Source: Hyphomicrobiaceae bacterium
GTDB lineage: Bacteria; Pseudomonadota; Alphaproteobacteria; Rhizobiales; Hyphomicrobiaceae
DNA: 64,000 nucleotides
NCBI GenBank assembly: GCA_022844275.1
Contig: JALHMB010000008.1
Coordinates: 248,001-312,000 of the forward strand
Reading direction: 5' to 3'
Notes under the pieces: generated by a model
What the model was told of the DNA's origin: nothing
The model's database searches: none
The model's input: the letters and a program-made list of their open reading frames with translations, nothing else
Position numbers and translations under genes: made by a program
In this document: positions 51,385 to 60,271 of the stretch, one piece after another
How positions within the stretch are numbered: the stretch's first letter is position 1
How the letters are laid out: every line of letters begins with the position of its first letter

Positions 51385-51812
51385 CAGAGCACACGGATGC
51401 TGTTTCGGATGCAGCCCCACACCTCGAAGGGTCTGTGCTCGTCCAGCTCTATGGGCTTGTAAGCTTTGTTCTCCGGCTCGAGCCAGCGGCGATCGCCGCG
51501 CTGCCGGTAGCGCTTGATGGTGAATTCGCCATCGAGGATCGCAAGGATGATGGTGCGGTCGCTGGCGGACTGGCTGCGGTCAACGATGGCAATATCGCCA
51601 GGAAAGATCCCGGCCTCGATCATACTGTCGCCCACGACGCGCACTGCAAACGTCGCATCGGGATTCGCAACCAGCAGCTCGTTGAAATCGAGCGGTCGAT
51701 CCAGGTAGTCATCGGCAGGAGAGGGGAAGCCTGCGGGTACAGAGCACAGGACAAGCGGCACTGACGCGGCCCGCCGCGCCACGACCACTGAAATGGCTGA
51801 TGCTCCACGCAT
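51384..51812 (-). CDS. umuD: UmuD-like S24 autoprotease
   Basis: A 142-residue protein. The self-cleavage site is A27-G28 in SVPAGFPSP, the nucleophile is S63 in GDSMIEAGI, and the general base is K100 in EFTIKRY, all in the spacing typical of UmuD/LexA proteases. After RecA-stimulated cleavage UmuD' pairs with UmuC. The gene starts 61 bp from a consensus SOS box and is coupled to umuC by a one-base overlap. Confidence 0.92.
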   Translation of the reverse strand: MRGASAISVVVARRAASVPLVLCSVPAGFPSPADDYLDRPLDFNELLVANPDATFAVRVVGDSMIEAGIFPGDIAIVDRSQSASDRTIILAILDGEFTIKRYRQRGDRRWLEPENKAYKPIELDEHRPFEVWGCIRNSIRVL

Positions 51813-51873
51813 GTTGCCCCCCCCTCGATTACCGCACGATAATCAGGCGAACGGCCGACCCCGTCAAGCATTT

Positions 51874-51888
51874 GTTCACTATATGTTC
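51874..51888. promoter_or_regulatory. LexA (SOS) box, alphaproteobacterial type
   Basis: GTTC-ACTATAT-GTTC is an exact match to the alphaproteobacterial LexA consensus GTTC-N7-GTTC. It lies 62 bp before the umuD start and 38 bp before the divergent small membrane gene, so LexA could control both. Confidence 0.85.
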
Positions 51889-51925
51889 TTGCCAAGCTAT
51901 GTGAAGCGGTATATTGAATCCGCCT

Positions 51926-52084
51926 ATGCACCAACATTTTGCGAATGGATTCTTTATTGAGGAGGAGCCAAAGGCGGAAGCGCGGCTCTCCAGGACAATT
52001 CGGAGTGTAATTGTCTTGCTGACGCTTATTCTTTTTCCTGTGGTCCTGGCTATTCTCGTTTGGGAGCGCGTCAGGGTCGGATGA
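51926..52084 (+). CDS. Small single-pass membrane protein, 52 aa
   Basis: The ATG at 51926 opens a frame with a charged cytoplasmic N-terminus (FIEEEPKAEARLSR) and one hydrophobic helix (about 26-45), ending WERVRVG. The stop is immediately followed by the ATG of the acetyltransferase gene with no spacer, which supports translation. No clear ribosome-binding site was seen. Family unknown. It lies just downstream of the SOS box. Confidence 0.5.
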   Translation: MHQHFANGFFIEEEPKAEARLSRTIRSVIVLLTLILFPVVLAILVWERVRVG

Positions 52085-52651
52085 ATGGGATGGAAGAAGT
52101 GGATCGGGCCCCTCGCTTACCTGGCTGATGATCTGCAGGCCGAATTCGATGCACGGGGAAACGAGTTTTCCAAGCTTTACGTCGTGCTCTTTCACACCGG
52201 CTTTCACCTCGTCGTTCTTGTGCGCCTTCAATCGGCACTGCGGCTTATCCCGGTGATAGGGCCGGGGCTCGCCCGCGTGGTTTTCGTGTTCACGTCTATC
52301 ATACGGGGATGCGAGGTTTCGCCGGCGGCGTCGATCGGCCCAGGATTTCGCGTCGGCCATCCGCTGGGAATAGTCATCGGATCTCATGTTCGAGCCGGCC
52401 GCAACCTGACGGTGATGCATCACGTAACAGTTGGCGGGCGACGGAATGTTGGGAGTCCTCGCCCGGCCGTGCAGATGATCGGTGACGACGTGGTCATCGG
52501 CACGGGTGCCGTGCTGCTGGGCGACATCGAGATCGGCTCTAATGTCGTGATCGGGGCCCAGGCACTGGTTGTGGAGAGCGTATCCGATCGTGGCGTCGTG
52601 TTTGGCCATAAGGGCCGCGTTATCGAGAAGAAGCAACGCAGCGGCGATTGA
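52085..52651 (+). CDS. Serine acetyltransferase-like hexapeptide-repeat protein
   Basis: A 188-residue left-handed beta-helix acyltransferase. The hexapeptide repeats run from about 82 to 170 (ASIGPGFRVGHPLGIVIG, then HVRAGRNLTVMHHVTVGG and DVVIGTGAVLLG). GHPLGIVI and the HHVTVGG loop with its catalytic His resemble CysE/serine acetyltransferases. The N-terminal region has a hydrophobic patch (FHTGFHLVVLVRLQSAL) unlike the usual CysE helical domain, so it may acetylate a glycan or lipid carrier instead of serine. It is head-to-tail with the small membrane gene and overlaps the flippase gene tail to tail by 32 bp. Confidence 0.75.
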   Translation: MGWKKWIGPLAYLADDLQAEFDARGNEFSKLYVVLFHTGFHLVVLVRLQSALRLIPVIGPGLARVVFVFTSIIRGCEVSPAASIGPGFRVGHPLGIVIGSHVRAGRNLTVMHHVTVGGRRNVGSPRPAVQMIGDDVVIGTGAVLLGDIEIGSNVVIGAQALVVESVSDRGVVFGHKGRVIEKKQRSGD

Positions 52652-53855
52652 GGACGATGGCGAGGGCAAAGATTGATGCCATCATGTTCGCCCACGCCAT
52701 GCCGATAAGTCCGTGGGTAGGCACGAGTATCAAGGCGGCTAAGGGAATTGTCGCAGCAGCACAACATGACGCCATGAGGCGGACGCCATCCCGGCGGCGC
52801 GCGTAGAGGCCCATACCCGCGAGGGTCAGCGCCATTTGCAGCCAGCTTGCGGCGAGGATCCAGCATCCGGCGGCAAACTGCGCTGCAACGGATACAGGCA
52901 GCGCAAATTGCCCTACGATAACGAAGGCGACGATCGCTAAGCCGAGTTGCATGGCCATGAGCGCAAGCGCCTTAAGGCAAAGAGCGTTGAAGGCGATCGT
53001 AAACGCTTGGACACTTTCGTGGGCGGCCGCGATCAGGGACGAACGGGCGGGGAAGACGAATGCTGAGTTGACGAGCGTGGACGCCGCATTGGCAAACTGC
53101 AGGAAGAACACGTAGACACCTGTCGCTTCGATACCCATCAGAAGGGTGATCAGATATCGGTCGCTATGGTCCCTGGCCGTGTTTAAGAGCTCATGCAGAT
53201 AGATGGCGCGACTTTCGATGAGCAGGCGTCGGGCCCATCCGATGGTTTGTTTGACCGAGGGTGGTTGCAAGCGCTCTGCCGCTGACCAATTTAGTACCGC
53301 AACTGTAAGTGTCGCTGCGGCACTCCACGAGAGAAGCAGGCCATCTAGGCTTCGCCACGACGGCTCGAGGGTCGAGATGATCATGAACAACGCGGCCGAG
53401 CCAATGGTGTATCCAAGCGTAAGCCAAGCAGCGGCGCGGGGCTTGCGCAAAGCGAAGAGGATTTGGGTGGCATCGGCTATGCGCTGCTCGCAGTAGATGA
53501 TCCACACCACGCAAAGGGTGATAACTGGCGTTACTCCGGCAAAGAAGGCCGCGCAGATGATGGGGATGGTGAGCAAGCAATAGCCGAGCGCAACGAAGCT
53601 GCGATAGAGGCTCAGCTCCTTGCGAGTCGACGCTGCATCAAGAAGAGCGAGCTCCCGAAGCAGTGCATTGAAAACGCCGCCCCGCAGCAGAATTGGCCCC
53701 GCCAAGCTCGCACTGACAATGAGGCCATACCAGCCAAGGACGTCCAGTCCGACTACGCGGGCAAGATAGATTGTTAGTGCGAATTTGGTGGCGAGCGCAC
53801 AGCCGCGCGTAAGAAGCAGCTCCGTGACGCGCCAGTATCTCTTGCTTAGGCGCAC
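52620..53855 (-). CDS. Polysaccharide flippase-like membrane protein (Wzx/MATE superfamily)
   Basis: A 411-residue membrane protein with about 10-12 hydrophobic segments. GTG 53855 with AAGAGGGG upstream was chosen, since the longer frame adds an Arg/Pro/Cys-rich stretch of 50 residues with no membrane pattern. The start LSKRYWRVTELLLTRG and the paired-helix layout match Wzx-type flippases that move lipid-linked sugars across the inner membrane. Its 3' end overlaps that of the acetyltransferase, suggesting the two were acquired together as glycan-modifying cargo. Confidence 0.75.
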   Translation of the reverse strand: MRLSKRYWRVTELLLTRGCALATKFALTIYLARVVGLDVLGWYGLIVSASLAGPILLRGGVFNALLRELALLDAASTRKELSLYRSFVALGYCLLTIPIICAAFFAGVTPVITLCVVWIIYCEQRIADATQILFALRKPRAAAWLTLGYTIGSAALFMIISTLEPSWRSLDGLLLSWSAAATLTVAVLNWSAAERLQPPSVKQTIGWARRLLIESRAIYLHELLNTARDHSDRYLITLLMGIEATGVYVFFLQFANAASTLVNSAFVFPARSSLIAAAHESVQAFTIAFNALCLKALALMAMQLGLAIVAFVIVGQFALPVSVAAQFAAGCWILAASWLQMALTLAGMGLYARRRDGVRLMASCCAAATIPLAALILVPTHGLIGMAWANMMASIFALAIVLNRRCVASSR

Positions 53856-54079
53856 TTGATTGGCCCCTCTTGAGGGCGAACATGACGGTGAGGGGGCCCG
53901 GTCGCAAGGGAGGTGGGAAAGAAATGGGCAACGTCGAGCGAGAGGCCAACGGGCCATAGCGCAGCGCCCTGCGCGAGCGCGCAACGCGATGTCATCCATG
54001 AGCACGTCAAGGCACGAGCGCAGCGAATAGGTGGGCTAATACTTGCGACCCTGAGAAACAGCGGGAGGAGGTCAGCCAG

Positions 54080-54424
54080 CTAGGCCTTGACTGCTGCAAG
54101 CATCCTCTTGATTGCTCCCTGCAAGGGGATGAGGTGCACGGTTGCCACGTCCCAGATGATGTCCGGATCCACGCGATGGTATTCGTGGCGCAGGCGATCC
54201 CCGATTGATTTTATGTTGGGCCAGGGGATGGTTGGCTCGGTGGCCTTGAGGTCAGCAGGCAAATGGTGGACCGCTTCGGCGATAATCAGAATCGCGTACT
54301 GCAGGGCATAGCGAAAGGCATAGTCGGCCGCGAGGTGCTTCAGTGTTCGACCACGAATGAGATCAAGCGCGATGGCGATGTTCTCGTCGATGTCATGAAG
54401 GCGCGGGCGGACGGAGCGGATCAC
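54080..54424 (-). CDS. hepT: HepT-like HEPN toxin (DUF86)
   Basis: A 114-residue helical protein of the HEPN/DUF86 family. RYALQYAILIIAEAVHHLP near 38-56 and the active-site region RLRHEYHRVD near 77-86 match the R-x-x-x-H-x-Y nuclease motif of HepT toxins. It overlaps the antitoxin gene by 4 bp. HepT is an RNase neutralised by AMPylation by MntA. The pair stabilises mobile DNA and can act in phage defence. Confidence 0.88.
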   Translation of the reverse strand: MIRSVRPRLHDIDENIAIALDLIRGRTLKHLAADYAFRYALQYAILIIAEAVHHLPADLKATEPTIPWPNIKSIGDRLRHEYHRVDPDIIWDVATVHLIPLQGAIKRMLAAVKA

Positions 54425-54717
54425 AGGACGCGGATGGCGCTCTTCTCGATTTCTTCGCGGAGCACCGGATGCAGTGAGGTCCGCGTTGTCAGGTCGACCT
54501 CGGTGCCAAGAATCTCCTCGAGCAGGAATTCGAGCTCAGTAAGCTGCATCATACCGAAAGGCTTTGAGGCATCGGGATCGATGTAAATGTCCACGTCGGA
54601 TTCGGGGCCGGCCTCGTTGCGGGATGTTGAGCCGAAGAGGTACAGCGCTGACGCGCCGAGGGAACGAATGGCGGGCTCCGACGCCTTAATGCGGGATATG
54701 GCGTGCTCGCGCTCCAT
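54421..54717 (-). CDS. mntA: MntA-type nucleotidyltransferase antitoxin
   Basis: A 98-residue minimal nucleotidyltransferase. LFGSTSRNEAGPESDVDIYID near 28-48 contains the GS-x10-D-x-D catalytic motif. A third carboxylate should be Asp in EVDLTT near 73-78. It AMPylates HepT on a Tyr in known systems. The gene precedes hepT with an ATGA overlap, the usual order for this toxin-antitoxin pair. Confidence 0.9.
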   Translation of the reverse strand: MEREHAISRIKASEPAIRSLGASALYLFGSTSRNEAGPESDVDIYIDPDASKPFGMMQLTELEFLLEEILGTEVDLTTRTSLHPVLREEIEKSAIRVL

Positions 54718-54989
54718 AGCCTGATTATGGGCAATAAATTCCGCTGCCGCAATATCATTGGAGTTATTTATCGGGGGAGCCGATTAGATGCACGCGCCAT
54801 TTAACGGCAATTGACATTCTAACTCAATTGCGCAACCATTCGATGGTTCTAATAGATTGCGCATCGCTCCATAGGAGCCGCTTGCGTTTTACATAAACGA
54901 CATTATGCGAACCAATACATACGCAATACTGCATTGAAATTCGAGTGTCACGCGTAAGCAATTTCTAGCGTCGGTACGCAGGAGATCAA

Positions 54990-55140
54990 TCATAGGAAAC
55001 TGCAGGTTACCTGGGCCTGACGGGCAGCCTGCCAGGTCCACGGCAGGAGCTCGTCGAGGCGCTTTGCCGGATGCCCCAGCAATGCGCCCGAGCACATCGG
55101 CAAGCCAGATCGACCGGTTGTCCGCTACCGACCACCGCAA
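54990..55140 (-). pseudogene. IS66-family transposase (TnpC) remnant
   Basis: The minus strand reads NRSIWLADVLGRIAG in one frame and then HPAKRLDELLPWTWQ in the next, ending at a stop at 54990. Joined, this is the highly conserved C-terminus of the IS66 TnpC transposase, broken by a one-base frameshift. No inverted terminal repeat was identified. The rest of the 614-bp gap between mntA and the nuclease gene (54718-55331) shows nothing further. Confidence 0.7.
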
Positions 55141-55331
55141 TTAAGTGATCTAGATGCGTAAAATTGTGTCACCTCACCTCTCTCTTAGGGCGGCAGCTAA
55201 GGCGATGTAAGAAAGCTACACACGTTCTCAAAGGGCCACACCGGCCTTACCAGGCGCTGGACACACCCGTGGCCAAAAATCCATGACTCAGCTAACGTTC
55301 CGCCGCTCGACTGTGTGGGAGATCACCACGA

Positions 55332-57824
55332 ATGCAAGCGCCGTTCGAGATGACAAACGGGCTGGATAAGTTAAGGTCCATCATAACCAGTTTTCCTATT
55401 GATAGCCCCCACTGGAATGAAGCGCAGAATAGGTTTCAGTTTATTGATAGGTTGCTCTGCGAATGTTTGGGGTGGCAGAAGCCCGATATGCGAGTTGAGG
55501 TCAAGGACGAAGCGGGGGGTAAGTCGGACTACATCCTGGCTAATAAGGCGGTACTGGAAGCCAAGCGCGAGGCTCGTCTTTGGGAGACACTGCCTACTGG
55601 CCAAGCTTCTACTGTTAGGAAGCTGCGGCCCCTGGTGACCACCTCAAAGTCGTTCGAAGACGCTGTACTCCAAGTCATCCCTTACTGCACGATGCAAGGC
55701 GCTCCGATTGCGGTGGTGTGCAACGGACCGCAGCTAGCAATATTCCAAGCGATAATTATCGGGCAGTCGCCCCTCGAAGGCGAGTGCTTCTTTTTCAATG
55801 GCTTCCAGCAGTATCTCGATAATTTTCCGCTTCTTTGGACTCTCCTTTCGCCGGAAGGGATCGCCGAGAATCGTGCCTTTCGAGACCTCGGTAGGCACCG
55901 GACGCCACGTATCCCGCTTAAGGCATCAACTAACATTCCAGAGCCCCACAGCTATCGTTATCGGGATACCGTTCAGGAGGAGTTAAGGCAACTCGGCGCC
56001 CTTCTCCTAGAGGAAATTGAGGACAACCCTGAGCTGAAGCAGCAGTTCTTCTCAGACTGCTACGTGCCGCTGGAAGCAAATAACCGACACCTTCTTCTCA
56101 GCAAGAAAATCATCAATGCGAGATACAAGCGAGTAAGTGACGATGGAATTGCGCCGTCGGCCCTGGGCTCCGCAATGCCTGGCGGACAATTGGGCATTCA
56201 GCTTACGGCAAATGCTGGCTCTCGACCGATAGTCGTGGTCGGTGACGTGGGAGTTGGGAAAACATCCTTCTTTGAAAATTTGGCTTTAAGCATTGCTTCC
56301 AATAGCAGGTCAGAAGCATACATAGTACACATAAACTTAGGCATCAAAGCTAACCTCACCGCTGATCTTCGTACCTATATTTTGGATGCCATACCGGCCG
56401 ACCTATTGAAGCATCATGGATTAGATATATTCGCCGCGAGCTTTGTTGAGGCCGTGTATAAGAACGAGTTGGAGCAATTTGATCGAGGCATTGAGGGGCG
56501 GTTGAAGGCAATTGATGCCCGCCAATATGAGGAGGCAAGGATTACTTTCTTGAAGAAGAAAGTTGACCGCGCGGACTCTCATCTCCTCGCCTCGCTCTCG
56601 CACCTTTCGCGTACGCGAAGAAAGAAGCTGGTGCTTGTGTTAGACAATTCTGACCAGCGAAAGTTCGAATTTCAGCAAGAAGCGTTCCTGATTGCGCAGG
56701 AGCTAGCCGCCTCTCGTAGCTTGCTCGTATTCGTTGCTCTACGGCCGAGCACCTTCTACGCATCCAAGCTGACAGGAGCCCTCTCCGGTTACCAGAATAA
56801 GCTGCTTACTATTGCTCCCCCGCCTGCCGATGAGGTTCTCGAGCGGCGAATTACCTTCGCTTTGCGTCTGGCGGAAGGCCAGGTCGCGCCCGCGAACTTA
56901 GAGGGAATTCGTCTGAATTTGCATCGAATCGCACATTTTTTGCGAGCCACCTTGCGATCCATTAGTACCAATGAAGAAATCAGGCAATTCCTAGGCAATA
57001 TAACCGGGGGGAATACGAGGCTGGTTATCGAGCTGATCACTTCATTTTGCGGCAGTCCCAACGTCGACGCAAAAAAGATTGTGGAAATTGAGGCCGAGTA
57101 TGGGAACTATAAAGTACCACTTCATGAATTTACGAAGCACGCCCTTTTGGGGGAATACTCATATTACAATCCTCACTCGTCCTTAGTCGCCTGCAATGTC
57201 TTCGACGTTTCGACGGCAGATCCACGCGAGCATTTTCTCCGGAGTCTCATCATAGCTTATTTGAGTTCGAATCTGGGGATACGTGACAATGATGGATTTC
57301 TGACCGGGGAAAACATATCAAGGGAGATGCTTCGGCTGGGTTTTCTCGACGACCAAGTAAGTAGCGCCCTCGTGCGTCTATCAGAAAAGCGGCTCATTGA
57401 AACTCCGCATTCGCATTACAGGGAGCTTGAAGTCCCGGATAGCGTGTCCCCGATGAGTTTTCATTATCGCGCGACCTCCATCGGAATATACCACACACGG
57501 TACTGGAGCGGGTCTTTCTCATTTCTGGATGCGACGTCAATTGATACGCCTATATTTGATGAGGACGCGCGCGCGAAAATAGCAGAGCTGGCTGCATCGT
57601 TCACCATAAGACAGCGTTATGATAAGACGGTCGCTTTCCGCGATTATTTAGAGACACGGTGGCACGCAGCGGATATTCAGTCGCCGTACTACGACTTTCC
57701 CACGCTTATCGAGAGCCAGCAGAAAGGCTTTGTACTGGTAGAGCGAGCACTACCGGGCGATGCGGGGCGTGGCGTTAAGAAAGCCAAAAGGAGAAGCGAG
57801 TTCAAATCGCGGTCCCGTAGGTAA
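55332..57824 (+). CDS. PD-(D/E)XK nuclease fused to a P-loop NTPase, candidate defence protein
   Basis: An 830-residue soluble protein. The N-terminal domain resembles HSDR_N of type I restriction R subunits: VEVKDEAGGKSDYILAN followed by VLEAKREARLW gives D66 and E76-x-K78 of the PD-(D/E)XK nuclease. Walker A GDVGVGKT is at 304-311, Walker B LVLVLDNS at about 433-440, and IFVALRPST-like sensor sequence (LVFVALRPSTFYA) lies near 465-477. The C-terminal 350 residues are helical with a possible winged-helix part. Nuclease plus STAND/AAA-type NTPase is the design of several single-gene antiphage systems. It is not one I can name, and it is shorter than Avs proteins. Nearby MntA-HepT supports a defence patch. 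Confidence 0.7.
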   Translation: MQAPFEMTNGLDKLRSIITSFPIDSPHWNEAQNRFQFIDRLLCECLGWQKPDMRVEVKDEAGGKSDYILANKAVLEAKREARLWETLPTGQASTVRKLRPLVTTSKSFEDAVLQVIPYCTMQGAPIAVVCNGPQLAIFQAIIIGQSPLEGECFFFNGFQQYLDNFPLLWTLLSPEGIAENRAFRDLGRHRTPRIPLKASTNIPEPHSYRYRDTVQEELRQLGALLLEEIEDNPELKQQFFSDCYVPLEANNRHLLLSKKIINARYKRVSDDGIAPSALGSAMPGGQLGIQLTANAGSRPIVVVGDVGVGKTSFFENLALSIASNSRSEAYIVHINLGIKANLTADLRTYILDAIPADLLKHHGLDIFAASFVEAVYKNELEQFDRGIEGRLKAIDARQYEEARITFLKKKVDRADSHLLASLSHLSRTRRKKLVLVLDNSDQRKFEFQQEAFLIAQELAASRSLLVFVALRPSTFYASKLTGALSGYQNKLLTIAPPPADEVLERRITFALRLAEGQVAPANLEGIRLNLHRIAHFLRATLRSISTNEEIRQFLGNITGGNTRLVIELITSFCGSPNVDAKKIVEIEAEYGNYKVPLHEFTKHALLGEYSYYNPHSSLVACNVFDVSTADPREHFLRSLIIAYLSSNLGIRDNDGFLTGENISREMLRLGFLDDQVSSALVRLSEKRLIETPHSHYRELEVPDSVSPMSFHYRATSIGIYHTRYWSGSFSFLDATSIDTPIFDEDARAKIAELAASFTIRQRYDKTVAFRDYLETRWHAADIQSPYYDFPTLIESQQKGFVLVERALPGDAGRGVKKAKRRSEFKSRSRR

Positions 57825-58035
57825 GCAGCGCGTTTCTTAAGGCCCAATCGATTGACGCGCAATCCAGAAACATCTTAGCGCAGAGCCGGTAAGTAGGGGT
57901 ATTTGTATTAGTCGTGGCAGCATCGCTCGTCGATCCGACGCGCCGGCATGAGGCCCCTGCTCGATTTGACCGAGATTCTCATGCAAAGCTATTGCCGTCG
58001 GCTTAGTGCCGATTCAATACCAAATCCCAATAGAG

Positions 58036-58054
58036 CGCCCGCCGTCGGCGGGCG
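58036..58054 (-). terminator. Possible terminator of the mob operon
   Basis: CGCCCGCC-GTC-GGCGGGCG is an eight-pair perfect stem 27 bp downstream of the last gene of the leftward mob operon. The following minus-strand sequence (CTCTATT) is only weakly T-rich. Confidence 0.4.
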
Positions 58055-58080
58055 TCACTTGGAAGTCTGTGTAAGCGTCT

Positions 58081-58668
58081 TCAGTTGCGTCCGAGCGAAC
58101 GGCCTTCCGGCATTCCCTTGCTCACCACTCCACTATCAATTAACGACTTAAGCTCCGGCGCCGCATCCTGCTGCTGCGCCTCGCTCTTGCCGGGCATGGG
58201 ATAGCTGGTGGCACCGGCGAGCATGGCGTGCTGCTGGCGGTCCTTCTTGGCCCAGACGCTGATGCGCACGACCGGCTCGTTGTTGCCAGGGTAGTAGGCG
58301 CCCCAGTAGTCCGGCCGCGATTTCTCCGGCGCATCGGCCTTGTAGGCATTGGGAAAGAGCACGATCTGGCGCGGTGCCAGTTTCAGGCCGCCGAGCTCGG
58401 CAGGCCCGCGCTCCGGCGCCCCTTCACGCAAGAGCGAGGCCACCTGATCCATCGGCGCGGCCGACGTCGAGATCGCATCGGTTTGGCCATTGAACATGAT
58501 GCGGACCTCGCCCGTCTTGGGGTCGGCATACTCATGCGCCCAGAGCGCAAAGTGCTTTTCGATGTCGCTGCCCGGAATGACCAGTCGGCCATCGAAGGTC
58601 GGTTTGTTGTCGCCGGGCTGCTTGTCCCGGTTCATGAAGGCAATGAAATTGCCGTGCGGTTGGTCCAT
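58081..58668 (-). CDS. Hypothetical protein of the mobilization operon, 195 aa
   Basis: ATG 58668 follows a consensus AAAGGAGGT. The first part (FIAFMNRDKQPGDNKPTF and FDGRLVIPG) resembles the beta-rich proteins often encoded next to relaxases. A middle stretch ends PRQIVLFPNAYK and is followed by RPDYWGAYYPG. The C-terminus is polar. Function unknown. It is 120 bp downstream of the relaxase gene and probably in its transcript. Confidence 0.65.
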   Translation of the reverse strand: MDQPHGNFIAFMNRDKQPGDNKPTFDGRLVIPGSDIEKHFALWAHEYADPKTGEVRIMFNGQTDAISTSAAPMDQVASLLREGAPERGPAELGGLKLAPRQIVLFPNAYKADAPEKSRPDYWGAYYPGNNEPVVRISVWAKKDRQQHAMLAGATSYPMPGKSEAQQQDAAPELKSLIDSGVVSKGMPEGRSLGRN

Positions 58669-58788
58669 GGCACCTCCTTTATGTTGTGCATCAAGAGGCT
58701 GCGCGCCACTGCATACAGCGTCAATACAGCCTGCCCACGCCTTGAGCACCCGCGTGCACACGCCGCCCATGCCAGAGGCACCGCACCC

Positions 58789-59808
58789 TCACCGCCCGCC
58801 CCGCTCGTGCTGACGACGTTGGTGCGCGCGCAAGGCGGCGGCCACCTCCTCCTTCAGCGAGCGTTCGGACCGCGCCGCCTCGCGTTGCTGCATGGCATCC
58901 TCCACGGCGATCCGAATGGCTCTGCGCTCGGCGAGACCCAGCGTCACCAGGGCCTTGGCGATGTCCACGCCATCGACGAGCTCCGGCGCCCGTCGTCGAT
59001 GGTCTGCGAGGGACGATCCGAACAGCCCTTCGAGCGCCTTGATGCTCTCTGTCAGTCCGAGCGACGAGAACTTGGCATAATCGTTCCCGTCGGCAAGCAC
59101 GGCCCCCTGCCCTTTCGTTTCGAGTAGATAGCCGGCGAGGCCGGCCAGCACATCGAGATCGCCCCATCCACGCGCGGCCGGCAGCAGACGCTGCATCTCA
59201 GCGCCAATCTCGCGGGCTTTGTCCTTGGGCATCTGCGGCAGGGCGTCCACGCCCTCGCGCCGCGCCTTCTGGACAGCGGCCTTGTGCGGGCCCCGCCTCC
59301 GTCCCTCCAAGGCATCGTCTGCGTTGTAGCGATGGGCGGGCACATAATCGAAGCCATGGCTGTCGGCGAGCTGCTTCATGGCACGGTCGAGGCGCAGATA
59401 GTCATGTGACGTCCGCCAGGCCTTGCCGCTGCCGGGATGGACACGATTGACCATCAGGTGCAGATGGCGATGGTCGGTGTCGCCATGGGCGACCACCAGC
59501 GCCTGGTGCTCAGCAAGTCCCATCAACTCGAGCGTGCCGTCGGCTACGGCCCGCATCTCCTCATCGGTCGGCTGCTCGTCAGGATGCCAGGCAATGCTGG
59601 CGTGATAGACGGGCTTTTCGACCCGTGCCGAGAGCTTGGCGGTGGCGGCCATGATCTTGGCGGCCCGCAGGGGATCGTCGCTCGCAAGATTGCGCGCCAC
59701 AATCCAGCTCACGCGCGCCGGGGATACCGTCTCGCCGGCCTTGCCATGCAGCAGGTAGTTCGAGAGGGCCGCGAAGTCATCATGGGACTGGGCGGCCGAG
59801 GCGAGCAT
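58789..59808 (-). CDS. Relaxase, MOBP-type (MobA/VirD2-like)
   Basis: A 339-residue protein whose N-terminal ~150 residues form the relaxase domain. HGDTDHRHLHLMVNRVH near 108-124 is the metal-binding three-His motif of the MOBP class, and a Tyr near residue 18 (NYLLHG) is a candidate nicking residue. YHASIAWHPDE near 68-78 is the second conserved motif. The C-terminal half is Arg/Glu-rich and helical. It nicks the element at oriT and leads the strand to the recipient. The start shares one base with the mobC stop. Confidence 0.88.
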   Translation of the reverse strand: MLASAAQSHDDFAALSNYLLHGKAGETVSPARVSWIVARNLASDDPLRAAKIMAATAKLSARVEKPVYHASIAWHPDEQPTDEEMRAVADGTLELMGLAEHQALVVAHGDTDHRHLHLMVNRVHPGSGKAWRTSHDYLRLDRAMKQLADSHGFDYVPAHRYNADDALEGRRRGPHKAAVQKARREGVDALPQMPKDKAREIGAEMQRLLPAARGWGDLDVLAGLAGYLLETKGQGAVLADGNDYAKFSSLGLTESIKALEGLFGSSLADHRRRAPELVDGVDIAKALVTLGLAERRAIRIAVEDAMQQREAARSERSLKEEVAAALRAHQRRQHERGGR

Positions 59809-60146
59809 CAGAGACGGTCGATGACCTCGGCCAGACTGGCGAGGTGCGCTCTCAGTTCATCGGCGGGCACAGTGACCTTCGGTGTGTTGGCGGCGCGGGC
59901 GAGCTGATTGAGGTTGTTGCCGATGCGGTTGAGCTCGCGGATGAGCGCGGCGGCATGACCGCGCGCCTGTTTGAGCTCGGGCCGCTGGCGCTTGTAGTAG
60001 GCGATGGCGAGGGCACGCGTCAGCTTGGAGATGGTCATGGCGCGGGCTGCGGCGTCGGCCTTGAGGGTTTCGTATTCGGCATCGGGAAAGCGGACATAGA
60101 CCTGTCGGTTCAGCGGCTGGGATTTGCGATGTCCCTTTGCTGGCAT
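59808..60146 (-). CDS. mobC: Mobilization relaxosome protein MobC
   Basis: A 112-residue DNA-binding accessory protein. RQVYVRFPDAEYETLKADAA near 14-33 is a ribbon-helix-helix, and RELNRIGNNLNQLARAAN near 70-87 is the conserved MobC segment. It helps melt oriT for the relaxase, whose ATG overlaps its stop. The basic N-terminus (MPAKGHRKSQPLNRQ) fits DNA contact. oriT is expected just upstream. Confidence 0.88.
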   Translation of the reverse strand: MPAKGHRKSQPLNRQVYVRFPDAEYETLKADAAARAMTISKLTRALAIAYYKRQRPELKQARGHAAALIRELNRIGNNLNQLARAANTPKVTVPADELRAHLASLAEVIDRL

Positions 60147-60271
60147 GGCGGATTGCGAGCCCCCCGGCGTTTGAGGGCGAGGTGAGCGCTTGAGGCCACA
60201 GCCGAATGCGCGGTGCCTGATGGACCCATTTTGTCCAGAAAGGCATACCTCGCCCTGATGACGGCATCAGG
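60147..60271. other. Candidate oriT region upstream of mobC
   Basis: oriT of MOBP elements usually lies directly upstream of the mobC-relaxase genes. This stretch has a perfect inverted repeat, CCTGATG-ACGG-CATCAGG (60254-60271), and a partial third copy, GCCTGATG, at about 60215-60222. A nic-consensus could not be assigned by eye. Confidence 0.35.
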
